64,000 nucleotides of DNA from Solirubrobacterales bacterium (GTDB lineage: Bacteria > Actinomycetota > Thermoleophilia > Solirubrobacterales > 70-9): NCBI GenBank assembly GCA_025936755.1, contig JAICSS010000002.1, positions 62,001-126,000 on the forward strand, read 5' to 3'. Positions 17,717 through 26,774 of the stretch are shown piece after piece. Under the pieces are notes generated by a model. That model was not told the DNA's origin, did no database searches, and saw nothing but the letters and a program-made list of their open reading frames with translations. The first letter of the stretch is position 1, and the number at the start of each line of letters is the position of its first letter. The translations under genes were made by a program, and so were the position numbers.

Positions 17717-19510
17717 ATGAGCGAAGACCAGCCCCCGATAGAGAGCTACGGCCTGATCGGCGACCAGCGCAGCGCCGCGCTCGTCTCCGCCGCCGGCTCG
17801 ATCGACTGGTGCTGCCTGCCGCGGTTCGACTCCGGCGCCGCCTTCGCCCGCCTCCTCGACCCCGACGGCGGCCACTGTTCGATCGCGGCCGAGCGCGCAC
17901 CGGAGCGGCGCTACCTGGAGCAGACGCTGGTGCTGGAGACGCGACTCGCGGACGAGGGCGGCGAAGCCCGCCTGCTCGACTGCTTCGTCACCCCCGAGGA
18001 GGCCGAGCAGTCCCGGCTGGTACGGATCGTCGAGGGGGTGCGGGGGTCGCTGAAGCTGAAGGTCGAGGTGGTGCCGCGCTTCGACTACGGCGCGGTGGCG
18101 CCCTGGCTGCGGGAGGCGGGAGGCGAGAGCACTTTCGCGGCGATCGGCGGCGACGACGGCCTGCTGATCCGCGCCGACTTCGGGCTCGAGGTGGTGGACC
18201 ATCACCGGCTCGAGGCCGAGCTCGAGGTCGGCGAGGGCGAGCGGCGGCGGCTCATCCTCGGCTACTCGCACCCGGTCGACCTCGAACCGCTCGACCGCTT
18301 CGAGGCACTCGACCCCGACCGGATCGACGCGGCGCTGGAGCGGACCGTCGAGTGGTGGCGCGAGTGGTTCGCGGGCCTCGACGCCGGGGCCCGGCGGCGC
18401 AAAGGCACCGGGCGCTCGGCAGCGGTGCTGAAAGCGCTCACCTACGAGCCGACCGGGGCGATCGTCGCCGCCCCCACCACCTCGCTCCCCGAGGCCCGCG
18501 ACCTCAGCGGCGAGCGCAACTGGGACTACCGCTTCAGCTGGATCCGGGATTCGGTCCTCGCCGTGCGCTCCCTGGCCGAGCTCCGCCCCGACGCCGACGC
18601 CGACGCCTTCCGCCGCTTCGTCGAGCGCAGCGCCGCCGGCCACGCCGACGACCTGCAGATCCTCTTCGGGGTCGGGGGTGAGCGGCGCCTCGGCGAAGAA
18701 GAGCTGGAGCACCTGAGCGGCTACCGCGGCGCCGCGCCGGTGCGGGCCGGGAACGACGCAGCCGGCCAATTCCAGCTCGACGCCTACGGCCAGATCCTCG
18801 AGCAGAGCTGGAGCTGGCACTGCCGCGGCAACTCCCCCGACGACGACTACTGGCGCTTCCTCGCCGGGCTCGTCGATGCGGCATGCGAGCGCTGGCCGGA
18901 ACCTGACCGGGGAATCTGGGAGTGGCGCGGCGAGCCGCGCCACTTCGTCCACTCCAAGGCGCTGGCCTGGTCGGCGATCGACCGCGGCATCCGCATCGCC
19001 ACCGACGCCGGACGCGAAGTGCCGAAGCGCTGGCCGGAGGCGCGTAAGGAGCTGCGCGAGGCAATCGAGTCGCGCGGCTTCGACAGCCGGCGCGGGACCT
19101 TCGTTCAGGCATTCGGCTGTCAGGACCTCGACGCTGCGCTCCTGCGCCTGCCCGCCGCCGGTTTCTGCGATTGGGACGACGAGCGGATGGTGGGGACGGC
19201 CGCCGCGATCCGCGAGGGACTCGATTTCGAGGGGCTGTTGCGCCGCTATGACGCCGACGACGGGATGGCGCCGGAGGGTGCCTTCCTCGCCTGCTCGTTC
19301 TGGCTCGCCACCTGCCTCGCCCATCAGGGCAGCCGGAGCGAGGCGAAAGGCGTGTTCGAGCGGGCGGCGGCGACCGCGAACGACCTCGGCCTTTTCGCCG
19401 AGGAGTACGACCCCGCCGCTGGACGGATGCTCGGCAACTTCCCCCAGGCCCTCACCCACCTCGCCCACATCGAGGCCGCGCTGGCGCTTGGCCCCGATTG
19501 CCCGGGGTAG
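17717..19510 (+). CDS. Glycoside hydrolase family 15 protein (glucoamylase/trehalase-like)
   Basis: A 597-residue protein. The N-terminal beta domain starts with the typical IESYGLIGDQRSAALV; the (alpha/alpha)6 catalytic domain contains NWDYRFSWIRDS and the late EGAFLACSFW. The family hydrolyses alpha-1,4 or alpha,alpha-1,1 glucosides; actinobacterial members of this architecture include trehalases. No signal peptide is present, so it acts in the cytoplasm. It begins seven bases after the SDR stop and probably releases glucose for the neighbouring oxidoreductases. Confidence 0.88.
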   Translation: MSEDQPPIESYGLIGDQRSAALVSAAGSIDWCCLPRFDSGAAFARLLDPDGGHCSIAAERAPERRYLEQTLVLETRLADEGGEARLLDCFVTPEEAEQSRLVRIVEGVRGSLKLKVEVVPRFDYGAVAPWLREAGGESTFAAIGGDDGLLIRADFGLEVVDHHRLEAELEVGEGERRRLILGYSHPVDLEPLDRFEALDPDRIDAALERTVEWWREWFAGLDAGARRRKGTGRSAAVLKALTYEPTGAIVAAPTTSLPEARDLSGERNWDYRFSWIRDSVLAVRSLAELRPDADADAFRRFVERSAAGHADDLQILFGVGGERRLGEEELEHLSGYRGAAPVRAGNDAAGQFQLDAYGQILEQSWSWHCRGNSPDDDYWRFLAGLVDAACERWPEPDRGIWEWRGEPRHFVHSKALAWSAIDRGIRIATDAGREVPKRWPEARKELREAIESRGFDSRRGTFVQAFGCQDLDAALLRLPAAGFCDWDDERMVGTAAAIREGLDFEGLLRRYDADDGMAPEGAFLACSFWLATCLAHQGSRSEAKGVFERAAATANDLGLFAEEYDPAAGRMLGNFPQALTHLAHIEAALALGPDCPG

Positions 19511-19519
19511 CTGAGAGCC

Positions 19520-20140
19520 GTGGTTGCGAGCACGCGTCAGGAATTCGGCAGCCTCTTCTCCCTCTACCTGGCGATCGGCGTCGCCGTCGCCCTGGTCGTC
19601 TTTGCCACCCTCGCCTTCGCGCTGGTCCGCTACCGCGCCCGCCCGGGCCGGGTCCCCTCGACCCGCTCGGAGGCGAACAAGCTCGAGGCCGGCGCCGCCC
19701 TCCTGATCGCGGCGATCGTCGCCTTCCTCCTCACCCGCACCTTCTCCACCGAGGCCAGGGAGGACGGCTCCGCCGCCCAGCGGGTTCGGATCGACGTCAC
19801 CGCCTTCCAGTGGGGCTGGCGATTCACCTACCCCGGCCAGGGCGTCAGCGTCGTCGGCAACAGCAACCGCCCGCCGACCTTCGCCGTGCCCGTGGACCGG
19901 CCGGTCCACTTCGCGCTCACCTCGAGCGACGTCATCCACGCCTTCTGGGTCCCCGAAGAGCGCTTCAAGCGCGACGCGATTCCCGACAAGACGAACGAGT
20001 TCGACCTCGAATTCGAAAATCCCGGTCGCGAGGAGGGGCTTTGCTCCGAATTCTGCGGCCTGCGCCACAGCGGCATGCACTTCTGGGTCCAGGTCCTCCC
20101 CGGCGAAAGCTACGAGCGATGGCTAGCGGCGCAGCGGTAG
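19520..20140 (+). CDS. ctaC: Cytochrome c oxidase subunit II
   Basis: A 206-residue protein with two N-terminal membrane helices (about 13-36 and 55-74) and a cupredoxin domain carrying the binuclear CuA site: H140, C175, E177, C179, H183, M186. It accepts electrons from cytochrome c and passes them to subunit I. There is no fused cytochrome c domain, in keeping with the dihaem QcrC encoded downstream as electron donor. The GTG start lacks a strong ribosome-binding site. Its 3' end overlaps the subunit I gene by 22 bases. Confidence 0.92.
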   Translation: MVASTRQEFGSLFSLYLAIGVAVALVVFATLAFALVRYRARPGRVPSTRSEANKLEAGAALLIAAIVAFLLTRTFSTEAREDGSAAQRVRIDVTAFQWGWRFTYPGQGVSVVGNSNRPPTFAVPVDRPVHFALTSSDVIHAFWVPEERFKRDAIPDKTNEFDLEFENPGREEGLCSEFCGLRHSGMHFWVQVLPGESYERWLAAQR

Positions 20141-21723
20141 CCCTGCCGGCCGAGCGCGCGGTCGGCTGGCTGGCGAGCACCGACCACAAGCGCACCGCGG
20201 CCAAGGTCGCGGCCGCCTCGCTCCTCTTCTTCGGCCTGAGCGGGATCCTGGCGTTGGCGATGCGAAGCGAGCTGGCCCAGCCGGGGCTGCAGTTCGTCTC
20301 CGACCACACCTACGACGAGCTCTTCACGATGCACGGCTCGGGGATGATCTACCTCTTCCTCGTCCCGGCGGCGCTGGGGCTGGGGCTCTACTTCGTGCCG
20401 CTGCAGGTCGGCGCCGCGGAGGTCTGGTCGCCGCGCCTGGCGCTCTTCGGCTTCTGGGTCTACCTCTGCGGCGGCCTGGCGATGTATTCGGGCTTTCTCA
20501 CCAACACCGGCGCCGGCAGCGACACCTGGACGGCGACGGTCCCGCTCTCCAGCAGCACCGCCACGCCGGGGGTGGGGATGGACCTCTGGGTGATCGGCGT
20601 CGCCCTCGCCACTCTCGGCTCGCTGCTGATCGCGCTGACCGTACTGCTGACGATCGTCCGCCTGCGGGCGCCGGGGATGACGATGCTGCGGCTGCCGGTC
20701 TTCAGCTGGGCGATGCTGGCGACGACCTTCATGGTCCTCGCCTCCTTCCCGGTCCTGATCGTGGCGATGGGCCTGCTGCTGGCCGAACGCCACCTCGGCG
20801 GCGTCTTCACCGGCTCCACCGGCTCGATCGCCTACCAGCACCTCTTCTGGTTCTACGGGCACCCGGTCGTCTACGTGATGTTCTTCCCCTTCGTCGGCGC
20901 AGTCGGCGAAGTCGTCGCCACCTTCTCGCGCAAACGCTTCTTCGGCTACCGGGCGCTGGTCGCGTCGCTGCTCGTCTTCACGGCGCTCTCGATGGCGGTC
21001 TGGGGGCACCACATGTTCGTCACCGGCGCGGTCCAGAACCAGTACTTCTCGCTCACCTCGCATCTGCTCGCGGTGCCGGCGGGGATCGAGTACTTCGACC
21101 TGATCGCGACGATGGTCGGCGGCGCGATCCTGCTGCGGACGCCGATGCTGTTCGCGCTCGGCTTCATCTGCCAGTTCTTGATCGGCGGCTTGACCGGGAT
21201 CATCGTCGCCTCGCCGCCGCTCGATTACCACGTCAACGGCAGCTTCTTCATCGTCGCCCACTTCCACTACACGCTGTTCGCCGGCAGCTTCTTCGGCCTC
21301 CTCGCCGGGGTCCACTACTGGTTCCCGAAGGTGAGCGGGGCGATGCTGCGCGAAGGGCTCGGCAAGCTCAGCTTCTGGCTGCTCGCGATCGGGGCGAACG
21401 TGACCTTCTTCCCGATGTTCTTCCTCGGCTTCGACGGGATGCCGCGCCGCGTGCCGGATTACGCGCCGCGCCTCGGCGACCTCAACCTCCTCTCCTCGAT
21501 CGGCGCCGGGGTGATCGCCCTCGGCGTCCTCGTCTTCCTCGCCAACGTCTGGATCTCGCTGCGCCGCCGGGTCCCGGCTGGGGACGACCCCTGGGGGGCG
21601 CAGACGCTGGAGTGGGCGACCAGCTCTCCCCCGCCCCGCCACAACTTCGACTCGCTGCCGCCGATCGGCTCCCACGCGCCGCTGCTCGACCGCCGCGAAG
21701 CCGAGGAGGCGGCGCCGGCATGA
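20119..21723 (+). CDS. ctaD: Cytochrome c oxidase subunit I with atypical proton-path residues
   Basis: A 534-residue, 12-helix haem-copper oxidase. All cofactor ligands are kept: haem a H72 and H383, haem a3 H381, CuB H248, H297 and H298, and the cross-linking Tyr252. The canonical proton-path residues are not: Glu of HPEVY is V250, the D-channel Asp of GAPDMAFPR is replaced in GAAEVWSPR, and the K-channel Lys of PTGxK is E324. It also lacks the YSHP variant (FYGHP). Oxygen reduction is expected; proton pumping by the usual routes is doubtful. The ATG lies inside the end of ctaC. Confidence 0.92.
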   Translation: MASGAAVALPAERAVGWLASTDHKRTAAKVAAASLLFFGLSGILALAMRSELAQPGLQFVSDHTYDELFTMHGSGMIYLFLVPAALGLGLYFVPLQVGAAEVWSPRLALFGFWVYLCGGLAMYSGFLTNTGAGSDTWTATVPLSSSTATPGVGMDLWVIGVALATLGSLLIALTVLLTIVRLRAPGMTMLRLPVFSWAMLATTFMVLASFPVLIVAMGLLLAERHLGGVFTGSTGSIAYQHLFWFYGHPVVYVMFFPFVGAVGEVVATFSRKRFFGYRALVASLLVFTALSMAVWGHHMFVTGAVQNQYFSLTSHLLAVPAGIEYFDLIATMVGGAILLRTPMLFALGFICQFLIGGLTGIIVASPPLDYHVNGSFFIVAHFHYTLFAGSFFGLLAGVHYWFPKVSGAMLREGLGKLSFWLLAIGANVTFFPMFFLGFDGMPRRVPDYAPRLGDLNLLSSIGAGVIALGVLVFLANVWISLRRRVPAGDDPWGAQTLEWATSSPPPRHNFDSLPPIGSHAPLLDRREAEEAAPA

Positions 21724-22055
21724 GGAGCGACAGCGCGCCGCTGCTCGCCTGGGGCTGCCTGCAGCTCCTGCTCGGCGCCGGGCTGGCGGCCTTCTCCGAA
21801 GGCGCGCCGGCGCTGCTCTTCCTTGCCTCGGCGGCGCCGGTCCTCATCCTCGCCGCCTGGACCCGGGCCCGGCCGCCGAGCGAGGAGCCGCGCCTCCTTC
21901 CCGGCCTCAGCGTCCCGGTGGTGGTGCTCGCGGTCGGCGCCGCGACCGCAGCGGTCGGCCTGACCGCTGGGCTCTGGCTCTCCCTCGTCGGCGGCGAGAT
22001 CGCCCTCTTCGGCGCGGTCTGGCTGGGACGCGAGCTGCGGGAGGAGCACCGGTGA
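21720..22055 (+). CDS. Small integral membrane protein of the oxidase operon
   Basis: A 111-residue protein that is almost entirely hydrophobic, with about four membrane segments. Its ATG overlaps the ctaD stop (ATGA) and its stop overlaps the CtaG-like gene (GTGA). Position and size fit a small oxidase subunit (subunit IV/CtaF-like), but no diagnostic motif is seen. A subunit III gene is missing from this operon; this protein is too short to be one. Confidence 0.6.
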   Translation: MRSDSAPLLAWGCLQLLLGAGLAAFSEGAPALLFLASAAPVLILAAWTRARPPSEEPRLLPGLSVPVVVLAVGAATAAVGLTAGLWLSLVGGEIALFGAVWLGRELREEHR

Positions 22056-22681
22056 AGGCGGTGAGGAGCGCAAGCTTCGCCGCCGGGCTCTGCGCACTCG
22101 CCGTCGGCCTCGCGATCGACGACGTCTCCCTCCCCGCCCACATGGCCGGCCACGGCATCGTCGTCGCGATCGCGGCGCCCCTGCTCGTTCTCGGCCGGCC
22201 TCTGAGCGCGCTGCTGCGGGCGCTGCCGCGGCCGACTGCGCGCGACCTCGTCGCCCTGCTGCACTCGCGCCCGCTGCGGGTAGCGCTCTGGCCGCCGCCG
22301 GCCCTCCTCGCCTTCGTCGCCACGCAGCTCGCCTTCCACCTCACCCCGCTCTACGGCGAGGCGCTGCGCGCCGGTCCCCTCCACGGGGTCGAGCACCTGC
22401 TCTTCCTCGCGACCGCGCTGTGGCTCTGGACCGTCTGCCTCGCGGTCGAGCCGCTGCCGGTCCGTTGGCCGCCGCTGGCGCGGGCCGGGCTGCTGATGGC
22501 GGCGATGATGCTCTCCGACGTCGGCTCGGTGAAGCTGATGGTCGACGGCGAGGCTGCGGCGGGGGCGGCGATGACCGTCGCGATGATGCCGCTCGGCCTC
22601 GGCGCCGCGACGCTCGTCTGGACCTCGCTCCTGCGCGAAGAGCGCCGCGCGGCCCGGCAGGAGGCAGTCCATGCGGCCTAG
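22052..22681 (+). CDS. ctaG: CtaG-like cytochrome c oxidase assembly protein
   Basis: A 209-residue membrane protein of about five to six segments. The stretch HMAGHGIVVAIAAPLLVLG (about 29-47) corresponds to the conserved histidine-bearing HMxxH...PPLLVLG helix of caa3-type CtaG, which is needed for copper insertion into the oxidase. A second region HGVEHLLFL carries further histidines. It is a little short for the family. The GTG start overlaps the preceding stop; its end overlaps the start of the dihaem cytochrome gene by 11 bases. Confidence 0.75.
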   Translation: MKAVRSASFAAGLCALAVGLAIDDVSLPAHMAGHGIVVAIAAPLLVLGRPLSALLRALPRPTARDLVALLHSRPLRVALWPPPALLAFVATQLAFHLTPLYGEALRAGPLHGVEHLLFLATALWLWTVCLAVEPLPVRWPPLARAGLLMAAMMLSDVGSVKLMVDGEAAAGAAMTVAMMPLGLGAATLVWTSLLREERRAARQEAVHAA

Positions 22682-23480
22682 GCGCATCCTCATCGGCACC
22701 CTCGCCGCCGTGCTCGGCGCCTTCGCGATCGCGGTCTTCGCGCAGCCCCCGCAGGCACGTCCGCAAGGAGGATCGTCCGCCGGCACCGTGGCGGTGCCGA
22801 CGGGGCTGCGCGAAGCAGGGCGGGCGCTCTTCGCGGAAGGCTGCTCGAGCTGCCACGGCTTCGAGGGCGAAGGCGTGCCGGGGCAGGCGCCGTCGCTGCG
22901 GGGAGCCGGGGAAGCGGCGGCGGACTTCTATCTGCGCACCGGGCGGATGCCGCTCGACCAGGTCGGCGAGGAGCCGCTGCGCGCCACCCCCCGCTACAGC
23001 GACAGCCAGATCCGCGCCCTCGACGCCTACGTAGCCTCGCTCGGACCCGGCCCGGCGATCCCGGTGGTGGAACCGGGGCGGGGCTCGGTCAGCGACGGCA
23101 TGCAGATGTTCAACGAATCGTGCGCGGGCTGCCACGGGACCGGCGGCAAGGGCGGCGTCGCGATCGGCGCCTACGCCCCGCCACTCGGCGAAGCGACCCC
23201 GACCGAGGTCGGCGAGGCGATCCGGGTAGGCCCCTACGTGATGCCGAGCTTCTCCGAAGCCCAGCTCGACCAGCGCGACCTCGACTCGATCGCCCGCTAC
23301 GTCCAGCTGACCCAGAACCCCGACGACGCCGGCGGCTTCGGGATCGGCCACATCGGCCCGGTGCCGGAGGGCCTCGTCGCCTGGTTCGCGGCGATCGCGG
23401 CCCTGCTCCTGGTCGCCCGCCTGATCGGCCAGCGCAACGAGGGCGACGAACCCGGCGGCGAGGAAGGAGGCAAGGCATGA
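22671..23480 (+). CDS. qcrC: Dihaem cytochrome c, QcrC-type subunit of the bc complex
   Basis: A 269-residue protein: N-terminal signal or anchor (about 6-24), two cytochrome c domains with CxxCH at 58-62 and 151-155, and a C-terminal membrane helix (about 241-257). This is the architecture of actinobacterial QcrC, which lets the bc complex hand electrons straight to the oxidase in a supercomplex, with no free cytochrome c. The first gene of qcrCAB, it is fused in position to the oxidase genes. It overlaps ctaG by 11 bases and the Rieske gene by four. Confidence 0.9.
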   Translation: MRPRRILIGTLAAVLGAFAIAVFAQPPQARPQGGSSAGTVAVPTGLREAGRALFAEGCSSCHGFEGEGVPGQAPSLRGAGEAAADFYLRTGRMPLDQVGEEPLRATPRYSDSQIRALDAYVASLGPGPAIPVVEPGRGSVSDGMQMFNESCAGCHGTGGKGGVAIGAYAPPLGEATPTEVGEAIRVGPYVMPSFSEAQLDQRDLDSIARYVQLTQNPDDAGGFGIGHIGPVPEGLVAWFAAIAALLLVARLIGQRNEGDEPGGEEGGKA

Positions 23481-24478
23481 AGTGGTTCCTGGCAGCCCTG
23501 CGCTGGGCCTGGCGCCTCGCGGTGGCGGCGGTCGTCCTCGTCCTCGGCCGCCGCGGCGAGGGCAAGCTCGAGCGCGAGCTGCCGGCGAGCCCCCGAGCCG
23601 AGGGCGCGGTCGCGGCGCTGCTCTTCGGCGCCGGCCTGGCGGGGGTCGCCTTCGTCCTCGTCTACGCCTTCGACGGCGCCGACACCCAGCTCCTCGGCGC
23701 CGCGATCGCCCTCGCCCTGGGCCTGATCGGGGCCGCCCTGATCCTCGCCGCCGGCCGCGTCCTCCCCCAGGAACAGCTGGAGGAGGAGCGGCCCAGCTTC
23801 GCCGTTCCCACCGCCGAGGAGGAGCACCATCACGACGAAGCGGCCGAGGAGACCGTCCGCGCCCTCCACAAAGGCCGCGAAGGCGTCACCCGCCGCCGCC
23901 TGCTCGGCGCCGCCGGAGCTACCGCCGGGCTCGGGCTCGGCGCCGCGGCGCTGACGCCGCTCGCCTCGCTCGGACCGCGCGTCGGCAAGCTGCTCGAAGA
24001 GTCGCCCTGGCGCGACGGCACCGCCCTGGTCGAGGAGAACGACCTGCCGGTCCGCGCCGGGGACCTCGAGGTCGGCTCCTTCCTCACCGCCTTCGCCGAA
24101 GGCGCCGACAAACGCGAACTCGCCGCCGCGGTGGTCGTCGTCCGGGTCGAAGAGAGCGAACTGGAACTGCCGCCCGAGCGCCGCGACTGGGCGCCGGAAG
24201 GCCTGCTGGCCTTCTCGAAGATCTGCACCCACGCCCAGTGCGCGGTCAGCCTCTTCCGCTACCCCCTCTTCGCCGAACGCTCGCCGGGGCCGGCGCTCGT
24301 CTGCCCCTGCCACTACTCGACCTTCGACGTCCTCAGCGGCGGCAACCGCGTCTTCGGCCCGGCGGTGCGGCCGCTGCCGCAGCTGCCGCTGCGGATCGAA
24401 GCCGGGCGCCTGGTCGCGGCCGGCGATTTCTCCGGCCCGGTCGGACCCTCCTGGGGCGGGGTGAGAGAAGGGTCGTGA
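23477..24478 (+). CDS. qcrA: Rieske iron-sulfur protein of the bc complex
   Basis: A 333-residue protein with two hydrophobic helices near the N-terminus (about 43-65 and 70-92) and a third, preceded by the twin-arginine-like TRRRLLGA (139-146), before the Rieske domain. This three-helix form is typical of actinobacterial QcrA. The 2Fe-2S ligands are C250/H252 and C276/H279, with C255 and C278 as the disulfide pair. A histidine stretch lies at 117-119. The ATG overlaps the qcrC stop (ATGA). Confidence 0.92.
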   Translation: MKWFLAALRWAWRLAVAAVVLVLGRRGEGKLERELPASPRAEGAVAALLFGAGLAGVAFVLVYAFDGADTQLLGAAIALALGLIGAALILAAGRVLPQEQLEEERPSFAVPTAEEEHHHDEAAEETVRALHKGREGVTRRRLLGAAGATAGLGLGAAALTPLASLGPRVGKLLEESPWRDGTALVEENDLPVRAGDLEVGSFLTAFAEGADKRELAAAVVVVRVEESELELPPERRDWAPEGLLAFSKICTHAQCAVSLFRYPLFAERSPGPALVCPCHYSTFDVLSGGNRVFGPAVRPLPQLPLRIEAGRLVAAGDFSGPVGPSWGGVREGS

Positions 24479-25881
24479 TCCGCCGCGCCGTCAGGTTCCT
24501 CGACCAGCGCGCCGGCGCCGGCTCGGCGCTGGGCAAGGCGCTGCGCTACGTCTTCCCCGACCACTGGACCTTCCTCTTCGGCGAGATCGCCCTCTACTCG
24601 TTCGTGATCCTGGTCGCGACCGGGATCTACCTGACGCTCTTCTTCGAGCCCTCGAGCTCGACGATCGTCTACCACGGCTCCTACGCGCCGCTGCAGGGAC
24701 AGGAGATGTCGAAAGCGTATGCCTCCGCACTGACCCTCTCCTTCGAAGTGCCCGCCGGCCTGCTGATCCGCCAGGTCCACCACTGGACGGCGCTGGTCTT
24801 CCTGGCGGCGATCGTCCTGCACCTGATGCGGATCTTCTTCACCGGCGCCTACCGCAAGCCGCGCGACCTCAACTACTACGTCGGCCTGACGATGCTGACG
24901 CTGGCGGTGATCGAGGGCTACGCCGGCTACTCGCTGCTCGACGACCTGCTCTCGGGGATGGGGCTGGCGATCGGCAACGCCGTCGCCCTCTCGATCCCGG
25001 TCGTCGGCGGCCAGCTGGGGACGCTGATCTGGGGCGGGCGCTTCCCCGGCACCGACGCCTTCTTCTCGCGCCTCTACATCGCCCACGTCTTCATCTTCCC
25101 GGTGCTGATCGGCTCGCTGATGGCGCTGCACCTGGCGATGGTCGCGATCCCCAGGCACACCCAGTTCCGCGGCCGGCGCCGCCGCGAGTCCAACGTGATC
25201 GGAACGCCGCTGTGGCCGGGCTACGCGCTGCGCTCGCTCGGCCTCTTCTTCAGCGTCGCCGCGGTCCTCTTCGCCCTCGGCGGCCTCGTCCAGATCAACC
25301 CGATCTGGCAGTGGGGGCCGTACGAGCCCTACCTGGGGACCAACGGCGCCCAGCCCGACTGGTACCTGGGCTGGCTGATCGGGGCGCTGCGGCTGATGCC
25401 CCACTTCGACGTCGTCATCGGCGGCTACACGCTCGTCCCGAACCCGTTCTGGGGCGGCGTCCTCTTCCCCGGCCTCGTCTTCGGCTTCCTCTACGCCTGG
25501 CCGGCGATCGAGCGCCGCCTCGACCGCGACTACGCTCCCCACAACCTGCTCGACCGCCCGCGCGACAACCCGCGCCGAACCGCGATCGGCGCCGCCCTCT
25601 TCGCCTGGGTGGCGACGATCTTCTTCGCCGGCGCCGCCGACCGCGCCTTCGTCCAGCTCGGGGTCCCCTACGAAGGCCAGCTCTGGGGTTACCGGGCGGC
25701 CTCGGTCCTGGTCCCGACCGCCGCCTACCTCCTCACCCGCCGCGTCTGCGAGCACCTGCGCGAGGACGGCGGGCACCCCGGCCGCGGCTCGGGCGCGCGG
25801 GTCCTCGCCCGCAGCCGCAGCGGCGGCTTCGAGGAGCTGCGGCCACAGGGCCAAAGCGCCGCCGATGGCGAACAGGGGTAG
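24475..25881 (+). CDS. qcrB: Cytochrome b subunit of the bc complex
   Basis: A 468-residue membrane protein uniting the b6-like four-helix half and the subunit-IV-like half. Haem ligands are seen as H102 or H103 with H116, and H204 with H219. The quinol-oxidation (Qo) motif is PDWY (in QPDWYLGW) in place of PEWY, as is common in actinobacteria. It oxidises menaquinol, passing electrons to the Rieske centre and the dihaem cytochrome. The GTG start overlaps the Rieske stop (GTGA). It is the last gene of the respiratory run. Confidence 0.93.
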   Translation: MIRRAVRFLDQRAGAGSALGKALRYVFPDHWTFLFGEIALYSFVILVATGIYLTLFFEPSSSTIVYHGSYAPLQGQEMSKAYASALTLSFEVPAGLLIRQVHHWTALVFLAAIVLHLMRIFFTGAYRKPRDLNYYVGLTMLTLAVIEGYAGYSLLDDLLSGMGLAIGNAVALSIPVVGGQLGTLIWGGRFPGTDAFFSRLYIAHVFIFPVLIGSLMALHLAMVAIPRHTQFRGRRRRESNVIGTPLWPGYALRSLGLFFSVAAVLFALGGLVQINPIWQWGPYEPYLGTNGAQPDWYLGWLIGALRLMPHFDVVIGGYTLVPNPFWGGVLFPGLVFGFLYAWPAIERRLDRDYAPHNLLDRPRDNPRRTAIGAALFAWVATIFFAGAADRAFVQLGVPYEGQLWGYRAASVLVPTAAYLLTRRVCEHLREDGGHPGRGSGARVLARSRSGGFEELRPQGQSAADGEQG

Positions 25882-25982
25882 CTAAAAACTCCGGCCCTCC
25901 GGCGACCGGGGGCTGCTGAAGGGACGGACCGAGCAGGTCAGATCTCTTACACAGCCATCCTCGCCTGACCGCCACGGGTCTT

Positions 25983-25988
25983 TACGCT
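25983..25988 (+). promoter_or_regulatory. -10 box for a leaderless transcript
   Basis: TACGCT fits the actinobacterial TANNNT -10 pattern and ends six bases before the GTG at 25995, so transcription would begin at or next to the start codon. No ribosome-binding site is visible. Confidence 0.45.
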
Positions 25989-25994
25989 GACACG

Positions 25995-26774
25995 GTGACC
26001 ACGGTTGCGGTGCTGCAGATCGACCCGGACCTTGCCGACGGGATCACCGAGCCACGACTGCCGGCGGCGGTGCGCGCCTGCCGGGCGAGGGCGATCGACG
26101 TCGCGAGCGGCCGCTGGGAGGCCGAGAGCCTCGCCGGGGAGCAATCGGGCTTCGGGCTCCTGGTCGTCTCGGGAATCCTCTGTCGCCGCGTGGTGCAGGG
26201 CGAGTGCAACGGGGCGGAGGTCGTCGGGCCGGGCGATCTGCTGCGACCCTGGGAAGGCATCGGCGGCTGGGCGAGCATCCCGACCGAATCGAGCTGGCGG
26301 GTGATCGAACCCGGTCGCCTGGCCATCCTCGACGGGGGTTTCGTGCGGCGCGCCAACCCCTACCCCGAGGTGGGGATCGGCCTCGTTCGACGCGCCCTGC
26401 AGCGCTCGCGCTACCTCGCCGTCCTGATCGCGATCATCAGCCAGCGACGGATCGAGACGAGGCTGACGATGCTCTTCTGGCATCTCGCAGATCGCTTCGG
26501 CCACGTCAGCGGCGAATGGGTGGAGATCCCGGTGCCGCTCACCCACTCCACGCTCGCCGAGCTCGTCGCCGCCCGCCGGCCCTCGGTGACGACGGCGCTC
26601 TCGCACCTCTACGAGCGCGACATCGTCCAGCGCGCCGAGAGGGGCTGGCGCCTGCGGGGAGAGGTTCCACCAGAGCTGCTCGAGGTTCAGGGCGTCGGCG
26701 CGTCCGAGGAGGCAGGGCGGAGCGCCGGCGCCCCGGCCTCGAGCAGCCTGGAGACCGCCTCGCCCCGATCCTGA
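25995..26774 (+). CDS. Crp/Fnr-type transcriptional regulator
   Basis: A 259-residue regulator. The N-terminal half reads as a degenerate cyclic-nucleotide-binding-like barrel; the C-terminal part (about 150-225) has the Crp winged helix, including LTHSTLAELVAARRPSVTTA, whose second helix should contact DNA. No Cys cluster for oxygen sensing is evident, so the signal is unknown. It follows the respiratory operon and could control it. The last 88 bases overlap, tail to tail, the STAS gene on the other strand. Confidence 0.8.
   Translation: MTTVAVLQIDPDLADGITEPRLPAAVRACRARAIDVASGRWEAESLAGEQSGFGLLVVSGILCRRVVQGECNGAEVVGPGDLLRPWEGIGGWASIPTESSWRVIEPGRLAILDGGFVRRANPYPEVGIGLVRRALQRSRYLAVLIAIISQRRIETRLTMLFWHLADRFGHVSGEWVEIPVPLTHSTLAELVAARRPSVTTALSHLYERDIVQRAERGWRLRGEVPPELLEVQGVGASEEAGRSAGAPASSSLETASPRS

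Noticed and set aside
21720-22055. Cytochrome c oxidase subunit III
   Set aside because: Too short (111 residues, about four helices) and without the conserved Glu/His features of subunit III.
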